DNA of 64,000 nucleotides. Origin: Streptomyces canus 299MFChir4.1 (GTDB lineage Bacteria; Actinomycetota; Actinomycetes; Streptomycetales; Streptomycetaceae). Position numbers and translations under genes: made by a program. The first letter of the stretch is position 1. Each line of letters opens with the position of its first letter. Below the pieces are notes generated by a model that made no database searches, had not been told where the DNA came from, and saw only the letters and a program-made list of their open reading frames with translations. The stretch lies in NCBI RefSeq assembly GCF_000383615.1, contig NZ_KB911614.1, positions 20,493 through 84,492 on the forward strand, given 5' to 3'. Below are positions 1-9,021 of the stretch, piece by piece.

Positions 1-432
1 AAGTCCCTCCAGACCACCCGCCGCTTCGACGCGCTCAAGCTGTGGATGACCCTGCGGGTGATGGGCGCCGACGGCATCGGCCAGCTCTTCGACGAGGTCT
101 GCGACCTGGCCGTCGAGGGCTGGAAGCTGCTCGCCGCCGACCCGCGCTTCGACGGGGTCGTCGCACCGAGCCTGTCCACCCTCGTCTTCCGCTACATCCC
201 GGCCTCGGTCACCGACCCGGCCGAGATCGACCGCGCCAACCTGTACGCCCGCAAGGCCCTGTTCGCCTCCGGCGACGCGGTGGTCGCCGGCACGAAGGTC
301 CAGGGCCGCCACTACCTGAAGTTCACCCTGCTCAACCCCGAGACGACGGTCGAGGACATGTCCGTCGTCCTCGACCTGATCGCCGGCCACGCCGAGCAGT
401 ACCTGGGAGAGTCCCTTGACCGCGCGTCCTGA
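1..432 (+). CDS. desA: DesA, PLP-dependent lysine decarboxylase (3' part only)
   Basis: This is the C-terminal 143 residues of a pyridoxal-phosphate decarboxylase; the reading frame is open from base 1, so the 5' part lies outside the window. The first residues, KSLQTTRRFDALKLWMTLR, match the conserved segment of group II decarboxylases of the diaminobutyrate/lysine type. In the desferrioxamine pathway DesA turns lysine into cadaverine. The stop overlaps the start of desB by 17 bases, which indicates translational coupling. The assignment rests on the family motif plus an unmistakable desBCD context. The iron-controlled promoter expected upstream of desA is not in view. Confidence 0.93.
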   Translation, partial: KSLQTTRRFDALKLWMTLRVMGADGIGQLFDEVCDLAVEGWKLLAADPRFDGVVAPSLSTLVFRYIPASVTDPAEIDRANLYARKALFASGDAVVAGTKVQGRHYLKFTLLNPETTVEDMSVVLDLIAGHAEQYLGESLDRAS

Positions 433-1693
433 AAACCCGTCCACCGTCCACGACTTCGTGGGGATCGGACTGGGCCCGTTCAACCTGGGCCTGGCCTGCC
501 TCACCGAGCCCATCGACGAACTCGACGGGATCTTCCTGGAGTCGAAGCCCGACTTCGAGTGGCACGCCGGCATGTTCCTGGACGGCGCCCACCTCCAGAC
601 CCCGTTCATGTCGGACCTGGTCACCCTCGCGGACCCGACCTCGCCGTACTCCTTCCTCAACTACCTGAAGGAGAAGGGCCGACTGTACTCGTTCTACATC
701 CGCGAGAACTTCTATCCGCTGCGGGTGGAGTACGACGACTACTGCCGCTGGGCCGCGAACAAGCTGAGCGGCGTCCGCTTCAACACGACGGTCACCGAGG
801 TGACGTACGAGAGTGACGTGTACGTCGTGAGGACGGCGGCCGGTGACGTCTTCCGCGCCCGCCACCTGGTCCTCGGCACCGGCACCTCCCCGCACTACCC
901 GGAGGCCGTGCGCGGTCTGGGCGGCGACTTCTTCCACAACTCCCGCTACGCGCAGCACAAGGCGGAGCTCCAGCGGAAGGAGTCGATCACGATCGTCGGC
1001 TCCGGCCAGTCCGCCGCCGAGATCTACTACGACCTCCTCAGCGAGATCGACGTCCACGGCTACCGGCTGAACTGGGTGACCCGCTCCCCGCGTTTCTTCC
1101 CCCTCGAATACACCAAGCTCACGCTGGAGATGACCTCCCCGGAGTACATCGACTACTACCGCGAGCTCCCCGAGGCCACCCGCTACCGGCTCACCGCCGA
1201 GCAGAAGGGCCTGTTCAAGGGCATCGACGGCGACCTCATCAACGAGATCTTCGACCTGCTCTACCAGAAGAACCTCGCCGGCCCGGTCCCCACCCGGCTG
1301 CTCACCAACTCCTCGCTGAACAGCGCGCGTCACGAGAACGGCACGTACACGCTCGCCTTCCGCCAGGAGGAGCAGGGCAAGGACTTCGAGATCGAGTCGC
1401 AGGGCCTGGTCCTCGCGACCGGCTACAAGTACGCCGAGCCGGAGTTCCTGGCCCCGGTCAAGGACCGCCTGGTGTACGACTCCCAGGGCAACTTCGACGT
1501 GTCCCGCAGCTATGCGATCGACGTGACGGGCAGAGGCGTCTTCCTCCAGAACGCCGGCGTCCACACCCACAGCATCACCAGCCCCGACCTGGGCATGGGC
1601 GCCTACCGCAACAGCTGCATCATCCGGGAGCTGCTCGGCACCGAGTACTACCCGGTCGAGAAGACGATCGCGTTCCAGGAGTTCTCCGTATGA
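416..1693 (+). CDS. desB: DesB, cadaverine N-monooxygenase
   Basis: This 425-residue protein belongs to the flavin-dependent lysine/ornithine N-hydroxylase family and is of normal length. The FAD motif GIGLGPFN lies near residues 17-23, the NADPH motif IVGSGQSAAE near 193-202, and the ATGYKY substrate/FAD motif near 345. It hydroxylates cadaverine to N-hydroxycadaverine, the second step of desferrioxamine synthesis. The start is a TTG at 416, preceded by GGGAGA with suitable spacing, inside the end of desA. It overlaps desC by four bases (ATGA), so the genes are translated as a coupled unit. Confidence 0.94.
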   Translation: MTARPENPSTVHDFVGIGLGPFNLGLACLTEPIDELDGIFLESKPDFEWHAGMFLDGAHLQTPFMSDLVTLADPTSPYSFLNYLKEKGRLYSFYIRENFYPLRVEYDDYCRWAANKLSGVRFNTTVTEVTYESDVYVVRTAAGDVFRARHLVLGTGTSPHYPEAVRGLGGDFFHNSRYAQHKAELQRKESITIVGSGQSAAEIYYDLLSEIDVHGYRLNWVTRSPRFFPLEYTKLTLEMTSPEYIDYYRELPEATRYRLTAEQKGLFKGIDGDLINEIFDLLYQKNLAGPVPTRLLTNSSLNSARHENGTYTLAFRQEEQGKDFEIESQGLVLATGYKYAEPEFLAPVKDRLVYDSQGNFDVSRSYAIDVTGRGVFLQNAGVHTHSITSPDLGMGAYRNSCIIRELLGTEYYPVEKTIAFQEFSV

Positions 1694-2259
1694 GCACCAC
1701 CGCCGTGGGCACCTTCACCTTCCGCCCCCTCGACCCCCTGAAGGACGCCGAGCTGCTGCACGGGTGGGTCACCCATCCCAAGGCCGCGTTCTGGATGATG
1801 CAGGACGCGAAGCTGCAGGACGTCGAGCGCGCGTACATGGACATCGCGGCCGACGAGCACCACCACGCGCTGCTGGGCCTCGGCAAGGACGGCGAGCCCG
1901 CCTTCCTGATGGAGAAGTACGACCCCGCGCACCGCGAGTTGGTGGGGCTGTACGAGCCCCGGCCCGGTGATGTCGGCATGCACTTCCTCACCCCGGCCAC
2001 CGACCGGCCCGTGCACGGCTTCACCCGGTCCGTCATCACCGCCGTGCTGGCCCACCTCTTCGAGGACCCGGCCGCCCTGCGGGTGGTGGTGGAGCCCGAC
2101 GTCTCCAACAAGGCCGTCCACGTCCTGAACGAGGCGGTCGGGTTCGTGCCCGAGCGCGAGATCCAGAAGCCGGAGAAGAAGGCCCTGTTGAGCTTCTGCA
2201 CGCGGGAGCGCTTCTTTAAAATTCAACACAGCTCGGCCGCCACGGGGGTGGCCGTATGA
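1690..2259 (+). CDS. desC: DesC, N-hydroxycadaverine acyltransferase (GNAT fold)
   Basis: This 189-residue protein is of the RhbD/IucB-type acyltransferase family. Typical pieces are LLHGWVTHPKAAFW near the N-terminus, the acyl-CoA pocket region around residues 95-120 and VEPDVSNKAVHVLNEAVGF at 135-152. It is expected to transfer acetyl or succinyl from CoA to N-hydroxycadaverine, giving the hydroxamates joined by DesD. It has ATGA overlaps with both desB and desD. The C-terminus has an odd AT-rich patch (codons 176-179, TTT AAA ATT CAA) that is foreign to the local codon use; see findings. Confidence 0.92.
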   Translation: MSTTAVGTFTFRPLDPLKDAELLHGWVTHPKAAFWMMQDAKLQDVERAYMDIAADEHHHALLGLGKDGEPAFLMEKYDPAHRELVGLYEPRPGDVGMHFLTPATDRPVHGFTRSVITAVLAHLFEDPAALRVVVEPDVSNKAVHVLNEAVGFVPEREIQKPEKKALLSFCTRERFFKIQHSSAATGVAV

Positions 2260-4028
2260 GCCTCGCCGACGCCGTGGCCCACCTCTCCCCCGAGCGCTGG
2301 GAGACGGCCAACCGCCTGCTGATCCGCAAGGCCCTCGCCGAGTTCGCGCACGAGCGGCTGATCGAGCCCGAGGAGACGGACGAGGACCAGTACGTCGTCC
2401 GCAGCGACGACGGAAAGACCCGCTACGACTTCACGGCCGTACGCCGCTCCCTCGACCACTGGCAGGTCGACGCCGACTCCCTCACCCGGCACCGCGACGG
2501 CACCGAACTCCCCCTCGCCGCACTGGACTTCTTCGTCGAGCTGAAGGACACCCTCGGCCTGAGCGACGAGATCCTGCCGGTCTACCTGGAGGAGATCTCC
2601 TCCACCCTGTCGGGCACCTGCTACAAACTCACCAAGCCGCAGATCCCGGTCGCTGAGCTCGCGCGAAGCTCCTTCCAGGACATCGAGACCGGCATGACCG
2701 AGGGCCACCCCTGCTTCGTCGCCAACAACGGCCGGCTCGGCTTCGGCATCCACGAGTACCTGTCGTACGCCCCCGAGACCGCGAGCCCGGTCCGCCTGGT
2801 CTGGCTCGCCGCCCACCGCTCCCGCGCGGCCTTCACGGCCGGGGTCGGCATCGAGTACGAGTCCTTCGTACGCCAGGAGCTGGGCGAGGAGACCGTCGAG
2901 CGCTTCCACGGCGTCCTGCGCGACAAGGGCCTCGACCCGGCCGACTACCTCCTCATCCCCGTGCACCCCTGGCAGTGGTGGAACAAGCTCACCGTCACCT
3001 TCGCCGCCGAGGTCGCCCGCGAGCTGCTGGTATGCCTCGGCGAGGGTGACGACGAGTACCTGGCCCAGCAGTCCATCCGGACCTTCTTCAACCGGTCGCA
3101 CCCCGAGAGGCACTATGTGAAGACGGCCCTCTCCGTCCTCAACATGGGCTTCATGCGCGGACTTTCGGCCGCGTACATGGAGGCGACCCCGGCCATCAAC
3201 GACTGGCTCGCCGGGCTGATCGAGGGCGACCCGGTGCTGAAGTCGACGGGTCTGACGATCATCCGCGAGCGGGCCGCCGTCGGCTACCGGCACCTGGAGT
3301 ACGAGGCCGCCACGGACCGCTACTCGCCGTACCGCAAGATGCTGGCCGCACTGTGGCGCGAGAGCCCGGTCCCGTCCCTCCAGGACGGCGAGTCGCTCGC
3401 CACGATGGCGTCCCTGGTCCACGTCGACCACGAGGGCCGGTCCCTCGCGGGCGCGCTCATCGAGCGGTCCGGACTCACCCCGGCCGGCTGGCTGCGCCGC
3501 TACCTGCGGGCCTACTACACCCCGCTGCTGCACAGCTTCTACGCCTATGACCTGGTGTTCATGCCGCACGGCGAGAACGTCGTCCTGGTCCTGAAGGACG
3601 GCGTGGTCGAGCGGGCCGTCTACAAGGACATCGCCGAGGAGATCGCCGTCATGGACCCGCAGGCGGTCCTGCCGCCCGCGGTCGAGCGGGTGCGGGTGGA
3701 GGTCCCGGACGACAAGAAGCTGCTGTCCCTCTTCACGGACGTCTTCGACTGCTTCTTCCGCTTCCTCGCCGCGGACCTCGCCGCCGAGGGCATCCTGGAG
3801 GAGGAGGACTTCTGGCGCACGGTCGCCGAGGTCACCCGCGACTACCAGCACTCGGTGCCGGAACTGGCGGACAAGTTCGCGCAGTACGACATGTTCGCGC
3901 CCGAGTTCGCCCTCTCCTGCCTCAACCGCCTCCAGCTGCGCAACAACAGGCAGATGGTGGACCTCGCGGACCCGTCGGGCGCGCTCCAGCTGGTCGGCAC
4001 GCTGAAAAACCCCATCGCGGGCCTGTAG
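2256..4028 (+). CDS. desD: DesD, NRPS-independent siderophore synthetase
   Basis: This 590-residue IucA/IucC family protein has the normal family length. The adenylation core is clear: SGTCYKL (near residue 118), EGHPCFVANNGRLGFG (near 147), IPVHPWQWWNK, RTFFNRSHPERHYVKTALSV, and the C-terminal FerF-like region with LVFMPHGENVVLVL. It activates the carboxylates of N-succinyl-N-hydroxycadaverine and condenses and cyclises them to desferrioxamine E/B. ATG 2256 sits in an ATGA overlap with desC and behind a GGGGGTGG ribosome-binding site. It is the last gene of the operon. From memory, S. coelicolor carries a beta-N-acetylhexosaminidase next; that gene is absent here. Confidence 0.95.
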   Translation: MSLADAVAHLSPERWETANRLLIRKALAEFAHERLIEPEETDEDQYVVRSDDGKTRYDFTAVRRSLDHWQVDADSLTRHRDGTELPLAALDFFVELKDTLGLSDEILPVYLEEISSTLSGTCYKLTKPQIPVAELARSSFQDIETGMTEGHPCFVANNGRLGFGIHEYLSYAPETASPVRLVWLAAHRSRAAFTAGVGIEYESFVRQELGEETVERFHGVLRDKGLDPADYLLIPVHPWQWWNKLTVTFAAEVARELLVCLGEGDDEYLAQQSIRTFFNRSHPERHYVKTALSVLNMGFMRGLSAAYMEATPAINDWLAGLIEGDPVLKSTGLTIIRERAAVGYRHLEYEAATDRYSPYRKMLAALWRESPVPSLQDGESLATMASLVHVDHEGRSLAGALIERSGLTPAGWLRRYLRAYYTPLLHSFYAYDLVFMPHGENVVLVLKDGVVERAVYKDIAEEIAVMDPQAVLPPAVERVRVEVPDDKKLLSLFTDVFDCFFRFLAADLAAEGILEEEDFWRTVAEVTRDYQHSVPELADKFAQYDMFAPEFALSCLNRLQLRNNRQMVDLADPSGALQLVGTLKNPIAGL

Positions 4029-4082
4029 GACGGTCACGACGTCCTCGCTGGGCGACCGAGCCCCGGATGCCAGAATCTCCCC

Positions 4083-4976
4083 ATGGCGGAAATCCTCCAG
4101 AGGGACGGCACCTGGGTCTTCGACGGCGACGCTCTGCGGCTGACACCGGGAAGGGACAAGAGCGTCGGGCTGCTCCGCAGCACGCTGGGTGAACTCTGCG
4201 TCCCGCTGGGCGCGTTGGCGGGCATCTCTCTCGAACAGGGTAAGAAGAGCGGCCGGTTGAGGCTGCGGCTGCGCGACGGCGCCGACCCCCTGCTGCACGC
4301 GACGGGCGGCCGGTTGAGCGAGCCGCACGACCCTTACCAGCTGACCGTCGAGTCGGACCGCTACGGCGTCGCCGAGTACTTCGTGGACGAGGTCCGGGAC
4401 GCCCTGCTTCTGGACCAGGTCCCCACCGATCCGGTCACCGAGTACCTGCTCCCCGGCCCGGCCGTGCCCCTGTCCGTCTCCGCGGGGGACGGCACCGCCG
4501 CCTTCGACGGGGAGCACATCCGTCTGGAGTGGAACTGGAAGACGGAGGACGCCAAGGCCTCGGCCGGGCCCCGCACCCTCGCCCTGACCGACGTCGTCGC
4601 CGTGGAGTGGCAGCCCGCGGTCGGTCTGGAGAACGGCCACCTGCGCTTCACCGTGCGGCACGCCCCGACCAAGGCCCCGCCGAAGTACGACCCCAACGCG
4701 GTGGAGCTGTGGGGCTTCAAGAAGGACCCGCTGATGGCGCTGGTCGCGGCGGCGGTCCAGGCCAGGCTTCCGCACCCGGCCCGGGCCGCCGCCGTCGACG
4801 TACCGAGAAAACTGGACATACGACCGGAAACGTCTTCTTCTCCGGTCGCCTCCGCCGAGGACGGCCACGATGCTCTCCTGCGCCGGCTGCGCGAGCTCGG
4901 TGAGCTGCACCGCACGGGTGTCCTGACGGACGAGGAGTTCACGATGGCCAAGCAGGCGATCCTCAGGCGGATGTGA
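4083..4976 (+). CDS. DUF4429 protein with C-terminal SHOCT domain
   Basis: This 297-residue cytoplasmic protein has two DUF4429-like halves (about residues 1-120 and 130-235), each starting with a segment resembling 'DGTWVFDGDALRL' or 'DGTAAFDGEHIRL'. A charged linker is followed by a SHOCT domain at the C-terminus (LRRLRELGELHRTGVLTDEE, then KQAIL). SHOCT domains are short helical oligomerisation modules; the role of DUF4429 is unknown. The gene follows desD by 54 bases on the same strand and may read through from it, but no functional link to siderophores is known. It converges on the phosphatase gene 11 bases downstream. Confidence 0.85.
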   Translation: MAEILQRDGTWVFDGDALRLTPGRDKSVGLLRSTLGELCVPLGALAGISLEQGKKSGRLRLRLRDGADPLLHATGGRLSEPHDPYQLTVESDRYGVAEYFVDEVRDALLLDQVPTDPVTEYLLPGPAVPLSVSAGDGTAAFDGEHIRLEWNWKTEDAKASAGPRTLALTDVVAVEWQPAVGLENGHLRFTVRHAPTKAPPKYDPNAVELWGFKKDPLMALVAAAVQARLPHPARAAAVDVPRKLDIRPETSSSPVASAEDGHDALLRRLRELGELHRTGVLTDEEFTMAKQAILRRM

Positions 4977-4987
4977 TCCGAGGCGGG

Positions 4988-6565
4988 TTACTTCGCCCTG
5001 CGCGCCACCGTGAAGTGGTCGATGCGGTCACCGGTCTCGGCGATGCCCGACACCTTCAGCTTGGCGTAGTGGCCCTTGGAGGCGGGCTCCACGTCCACGC
5101 GCAGGAAGGAGTAGTTGAGGTAGCGCACCCGGGACCAGGCGACGGTCTCGTTGACCTTGCCGTCCTTGGTGTTGACGAAGGAGGCGACGGAGTCGCGCTC
5201 GTTCAGGTGGCCCTCGTAGGAGTCCGGGGCGGAGAAGGCGTACAGGCTGCGGCCCGCGGCGCCCGCCGTGACGTAGACGACCCCCTCGGTCTCGGGGTAC
5301 GCGGTCTCGCCGATCGGGAGCTTCTTGGCGACCTTGTCGCCCTTGATGACGTCGGTGCGCTCGTACTGGTGGTTGTGGCCGTTGATGACCAGGTCCACGG
5401 TGTACTTCTCGAACAGCGGCACCCACTCGTGGCGCACGCCCCCCTCCGAGGCGTGTGCGGTGGAGGTGCAGTAGGCGCAGTGGTGGAAGAACACGATGAT
5501 GAAGTCGATGTCCTTCGCGGCCCGGTACTTCTTCAGCTGCCCCTCGAACCACGTGGTCTGGGTGCCGCCGGAGATGCCGAGGTTGGCCGGGATCTCGAAG
5601 GAGACGTCGTTCGGGTCGAGCGAGATGATCGCCGTGTTGCCGTAGACGAAGGAGTACACGCCCGGCAGGTGGGCCTTGTCCGGTCCGTTGTCGGGGAGCG
5701 TGAAGCGGGCCTCCTCGCCGCCGTAGCCGTTGGGCGAGTACCAGGCCTCCATGTCGTGGTTGCCGTAACTCACCATCCACGGCACGGACTTGGCGACCGA
5801 CTCGGTCTGGGCGAGGAACTGGTCCCAGACCCGCGAGTCGAAGCCGGTGTCCGCGGTCTTGCCGGCGCCGGCCGGGTCGGCGTAGGCGATGTCGCCGGCG
5901 TGCAGGTGGAAGGCCGGGTTCTGGCCGAGGAGGAGGCTGTCGTTGGCCAGTCCGTGGTAGCTGACGCCCTGGTCGCCGAAGGCCGTGAAGGTGAACGGCT
6001 TCTTGTGGGCGGGCGCGGTGGTGAAGGTGCCCAGGGTGCCGGTCAGGTGCGGCTCGGCGGGGTCGAAGCCCTGGTGGCCGACGCCGTAGTAGTAGGTCTG
6101 GCCGGGGCGCAGCCGGCTCAGCTTGGCGTGCACGTAGTACTGCGTGTGGTCGGCGCTGGCGCCGACGCCGGCCGGGGTGTACAGGGTGCGCACCTCGGCC
6201 TCGATCTTGCGGGAGAGGTCCCAGGGGCGGGCGCCGATCCGGATGAAGGGCTTCTTGACCGCGACCGGCACCTGCCAGGAGACGGTCATCTCGGTGCGGG
6301 GGTCGCTGCCGTAGGCCAGGTGGCGGCCGAAGGGGGCCACGAGGGCGCCGTCGACGGTCGTGGCGGAGGCGAAGGTGCGGGTGGGGGTGGCGGCCTGGGC
6401 GACGGCGCCCGGGACGAACGCGCCCCCGGCGACGGCGCCGAGCGTGACGGCACCGCCCCTGATCACGTTGCGACGGGAGAATCTGGTGCGCAGGTACTCG
6501 TGTTGCTCGGCCATGCTCATGCGCTCGGCGAGCTGCTCGGGTACTCCCATGCGAGGAATGTCCAT
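4988..6565 (-). CDS. Tat-exported purple acid phosphatase-like metallophosphoesterase
   Basis: This 525-residue secreted enzyme has a Tat signal in an unusually late position (SRRNVIRGG near residues 29-37, followed by a hydrophobic stretch ending AVAQAA). A fibronectin-like purple acid phosphatase N-domain follows (about 60-175), then the catalytic metallophosphoesterase domain. All metal-ligand blocks are present: FGDQG, HAGDIAYADP, YGNHDME, FFHHCAYC and NGHNHQYER. It should hydrolyse phosphomonoesters outside the cell. The start ATG at 6565 has only a weak ribosome-binding site; a later start is possible but would shorten the pre-Tat region. Possible operators lie just upstream. Confidence 0.9.
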   Translation of the reverse strand: MDIPRMGVPEQLAERMSMAEQHEYLRTRFSRRNVIRGGAVTLGAVAGGAFVPGAVAQAATPTRTFASATTVDGALVAPFGRHLAYGSDPRTEMTVSWQVPVAVKKPFIRIGARPWDLSRKIEAEVRTLYTPAGVGASADHTQYYVHAKLSRLRPGQTYYYGVGHQGFDPAEPHLTGTLGTFTTAPAHKKPFTFTAFGDQGVSYHGLANDSLLLGQNPAFHLHAGDIAYADPAGAGKTADTGFDSRVWDQFLAQTESVAKSVPWMVSYGNHDMEAWYSPNGYGGEEARFTLPDNGPDKAHLPGVYSFVYGNTAIISLDPNDVSFEIPANLGISGGTQTTWFEGQLKKYRAAKDIDFIIVFFHHCAYCTSTAHASEGGVRHEWVPLFEKYTVDLVINGHNHQYERTDVIKGDKVAKKLPIGETAYPETEGVVYVTAGAAGRSLYAFSAPDSYEGHLNERDSVASFVNTKDGKVNETVAWSRVRYLNYSFLRVDVEPASKGHYAKLKVSGIAETGDRIDHFTVARRAK

Positions 6566-6576
6566 GGCGTCTGAAA

Positions 6577-6597
6577 CTCGTCGCCATGGGCGACGAG
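6577..6597. promoter_or_regulatory. 9-bp inverted repeat upstream of the acid phosphatase gene
   Basis: CTCGTCGCC-ATG-GGCGACGAG is a perfect 9-bp inverted repeat with a 3-base centre, 12 bases upstream of the phosphatase start. It could be an operator or a 5'-UTR hairpin. No regulator is identified. Confidence 0.4.
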
Positions 6598-6606
6598 GTG
6601 TGAGAC

Positions 6607-6628
6607 GCAGGATGGACAGCTTGCGAAC
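6607..6628 (-). promoter_or_regulatory. Possible PhoP (PHO box) direct repeats
   Basis: Read on the minus strand there are two adjacent 11-mers, GTTCGCAAGCT and GTCCATCCTGC. They resemble the direct-repeat units of Streptomyces PHO boxes (consensus around GTTCACC). They sit about 40-60 bases upstream of a secreted phosphatase, a typical phosphate-starvation target. The match in the first unit is imperfect, so this is only a suggestion. Confidence 0.25.
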
Positions 6629-6715
6629 AGACGTTCATAAGAACATCAACAGCCCCTTGCCCGATATCGGGCAGGTTTCTTGCGAAACGGCTTCCGGTAC
6701 CCCAGGATCTACCGG

Positions 6716-6973
6716 GTGCACGACGAACTTGTTGATCACCTGACGCGGTCCACGCCCCTCAGCCGGGGCGAGGCACTGCGCGTGATCCAGGACGTGCTCG
6801 CCTTCTTCGACGAGACGACCGAGGACTACGTCCGTCGCCGCCACCGCGAACTCCAGGCCCAGGGCCTGGTGAACGCGGAGATCTTCGGACGGATCGAGGC
6901 GGACCTGAAATATCGAGCGGTGGCGCCGCCGGAGCTGACGCTGAGGCAGCTGCGCCGCATGGTCTACGGCTAG
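6716..6973 (+). CDS. Small conserved protein of unknown function upstream of glmS
   Basis: This is an 85-residue soluble, charged, helical protein (HDELVDHLTRSTPLSRGEAL at the N-terminus). The chosen start is the GTG at 6716, eight bases after AGGA; an in-frame ATG at 6680 has no ribosome-binding site. No domain is recognised with confidence. It ends 13 bases before glmS and probably forms a two-gene transcript with it, which hints at a role around GlmS, but nothing in the sequence proves that. Confidence 0.75.
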   Translation: MHDELVDHLTRSTPLSRGEALRVIQDVLAFFDETTEDYVRRRHRELQAQGLVNAEIFGRIEADLKYRAVAPPELTLRQLRRMVYG

Positions 6974-6986
6974 GGGACACATCTTT

Positions 6987-8804
6987 ATGTGCGGAATTGT
7001 CGGATACATCGGGAAGCGTGATGTCGCGCCGCTGCTCCTGGAGGGTCTGCAGCGCCTTGAGTACCGCGGCTACGACTCGGCCGGCATCGTCGTCACCTCG
7101 CCGAAGACGGCCGGGCTGAAGATGGTCAAGGCCAAGGGCCGGGTGCGCGACCTGGAGGCCAAGGTCCCGGCCCGCTTCAAGGGCACCACCGGCATCGCCC
7201 ACACCCGCTGGGCCACCCACGGCGCCCCCTCCGACGTGAACGCCCACCCGCACCTGGACGCCGGGGGCAAGGTCGCCGTCGTCCACAACGGCATCATCGA
7301 CAACGCCTCCGACCTGCGCCGCAAGCTGGAAGCGGACGGTGTCGAGTTCCTCTCCGAGACCGACACCGAGGTCCTCGTCCACCTCATCGCGCGCTCCCAG
7401 GCGGAGAAGCTGGAGGACAAGGTCCGCGACACCCTGCGGGTGATCGAGGGCACCTACGGCATCGCCGTGATGCACGCCGACTTCAGCGACCGCATCGTGG
7501 TGGCCCGAAACGGCTCCCCGGTCGTCCTCGGCATCGGCGAGAAGGAGATGTTCGTCGCCTCGGACATCGCCGCGCTGGTCGCCCACACCCGGCAGATCGT
7601 GACGCTGGACGACGGCGAGATGGCCACCCTCAAGGCCGACGACTTCCGCACCTACACGACGGAGGGCACCCGCACGACGGCCGAGCCCACCACCGTCGAG
7701 TGGGAGGCCGCCTCCTACGACATGGGCGGCCACGACACCTACATGCACAAGGAGATCCACGAGCAGGCCGACGCCGTGGACCGCGTGCTGCGCGGCCGCA
7801 TCGACGACCGCTTCTCCACCGTGCACCTCGGCGGCCTCAACCTGGACGCCCGCGAGGCCCGCCAGATCCGCCGCGTGAAGATCCTCGGCTGCGGCACCTC
7901 GTACCACGCGGGCATGATCGGCGCCCAGATGATCGAGGAGCTGGCCCGCATCCCCGCGGACGCCGAGCCCGCCTCCGAGTTCCGCTACCGCAACGCGGTC
8001 GTCGACCCCGACACCCTCTACATCGCCGTCTCCCAGTCCGGTGAGACCTACGACGTCCTCGCGGCCGTCCAGGAGCTGAAGCGCAAGGGCGCGCGGGTCC
8101 TGGGCGTGGTGAACGTGGTCGGCTCGGCGATCGCCCGCGAGGCGGACGGCGGCATCTACGTGCACGCGGGTCCCGAGGTCTGCGTGGTCTCCACCAAGTG
8201 CTTCACCAACACGACGGTGACCTTCGCCCTCCTCGCGCTCCACCTGGGCCGCACCCGCGACCTCTCGGTCCGCGACGGCAAGCGGATCATCGAGGGCCTG
8301 CGCAGGCTGCCCGCGCAGATCACCGAGATGCTGGAGCAGGAGGAGCACATCAAGAAGCTGGCCGAGCAGTACGCCGAGGCCCGCTCGATGCTCTTCATCG
8401 GCCGCGTCCGGGGCTACCCGGTGGCCCGCGAGGCCTCCCTGAAGCTCAAGGAGGTCTCCTACATCCACGCGGAGGCCTACCCCGCCTCCGAGCTCAAGCA
8501 CGGCCCCCTGGCCCTGATCGAGCCCGCCCTCCCCACGGTCGCGATCGTCCCCGACGACGACCTCCTGGAGAAGAACCGCGCCGCCCTGGAGGAGATCAAG
8601 GCCCGCAGCGGCCGCATCCTGGCGGTCGCCCACCAGCACCAGGAAAAGGCCGACGAGACCATCGTCGTCCCCAAGAACGAGGACGAGCTGGACCCGATCC
8701 TGATGGGCATCCCCCTCCAACTCCTCGCCTACCACACGGCACTTGCGCTCGGCCGCGACATCGACAAGCCGAGGAACCTCGCCAAGTCGGTGACGGTCGA
8801 GTAG
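6987..8804 (+). CDS. glmS: Glutamine-fructose-6-phosphate aminotransferase (isomerizing)
   Basis: This 605-residue GlmS is of normal length. The N-terminal class II glutaminase starts with the catalytic Cys directly after Met (MCGIVGYIGKRD) and has HTRWATHG and NGIIDN. Two SIS sugar-isomerase domains follow (ILGCGTSYHAG, SQSGETYD, then GRVRGYPVAREASLKLKE). It makes glucosamine-6-phosphate from fructose-6-phosphate and glutamine, the entry point to UDP-GlcNAc for peptidoglycan. The start is ATG 6987 behind GGGGA. A strong hairpin follows the stop. In S. coelicolor a glmS copy sits in this same des-adpA interval. Confidence 0.96.
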   Translation: MCGIVGYIGKRDVAPLLLEGLQRLEYRGYDSAGIVVTSPKTAGLKMVKAKGRVRDLEAKVPARFKGTTGIAHTRWATHGAPSDVNAHPHLDAGGKVAVVHNGIIDNASDLRRKLEADGVEFLSETDTEVLVHLIARSQAEKLEDKVRDTLRVIEGTYGIAVMHADFSDRIVVARNGSPVVLGIGEKEMFVASDIAALVAHTRQIVTLDDGEMATLKADDFRTYTTEGTRTTAEPTTVEWEAASYDMGGHDTYMHKEIHEQADAVDRVLRGRIDDRFSTVHLGGLNLDAREARQIRRVKILGCGTSYHAGMIGAQMIEELARIPADAEPASEFRYRNAVVDPDTLYIAVSQSGETYDVLAAVQELKRKGARVLGVVNVVGSAIAREADGGIYVHAGPEVCVVSTKCFTNTTVTFALLALHLGRTRDLSVRDGKRIIEGLRRLPAQITEMLEQEEHIKKLAEQYAEARSMLFIGRVRGYPVAREASLKLKEVSYIHAEAYPASELKHGPLALIEPALPTVAIVPDDDLLEKNRAALEEIKARSGRILAVAHQHQEKADETIVVPKNEDELDPILMGIPLQLLAYHTALALGRDIDKPRNLAKSVTVE

Positions 8805-8818
8805 AAGGTCCTCGCAGG

Positions 8819-8858
8819 ACGGACCCCCACGTGATGCCACCGCTCACGGGGGGTCCGT
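8819..8858 (+). terminator. Hairpin terminator after glmS
   Basis: ACGGACCCCC at 8819-8828 pairs perfectly with GGGGGTCCGT at 8849-8858, 15 bases after the glmS stop. The U-tract is weak, as is usual in Streptomyces. Confidence 0.75.
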
Positions 8859-9021
8859 TCGATGCGCCGGGGTCGCCCAATACCCCGACGCCGGCTGCCA
8901 CTTGGCCCGGTGGCCGTCACGCCCCCGCCCGGCAGCCCGTGACCGCTATATGCCCTTCACAAAGGCACAAACACCTCTACGCGGGAGTAGGTTGGCGCAT
9001 CCCACCTGGGATGACAGCGCG

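Noticed and set aside
332..1570. Long minus-strand open frame across desB
   Set aside because: It is a GC-bias shadow. The plus-strand frame encodes a full-length hydroxylase with its cofactor motifs, and the minus frame has the Val/Gly/Arg-rich composition of a shadow.
2223..4910. 895-residue minus-strand open frame across desC, desD and the DUF4429 gene
   Set aside because: It spans three genes with clear plus-strand motifs, has no domain and starts without a ribosome-binding site.
6680..6715. ATG 6680 as the start of the small gene before glmS
   Set aside because: There is no ribosome-binding site, whereas GTG 6716 has AGGA eight bases upstream.
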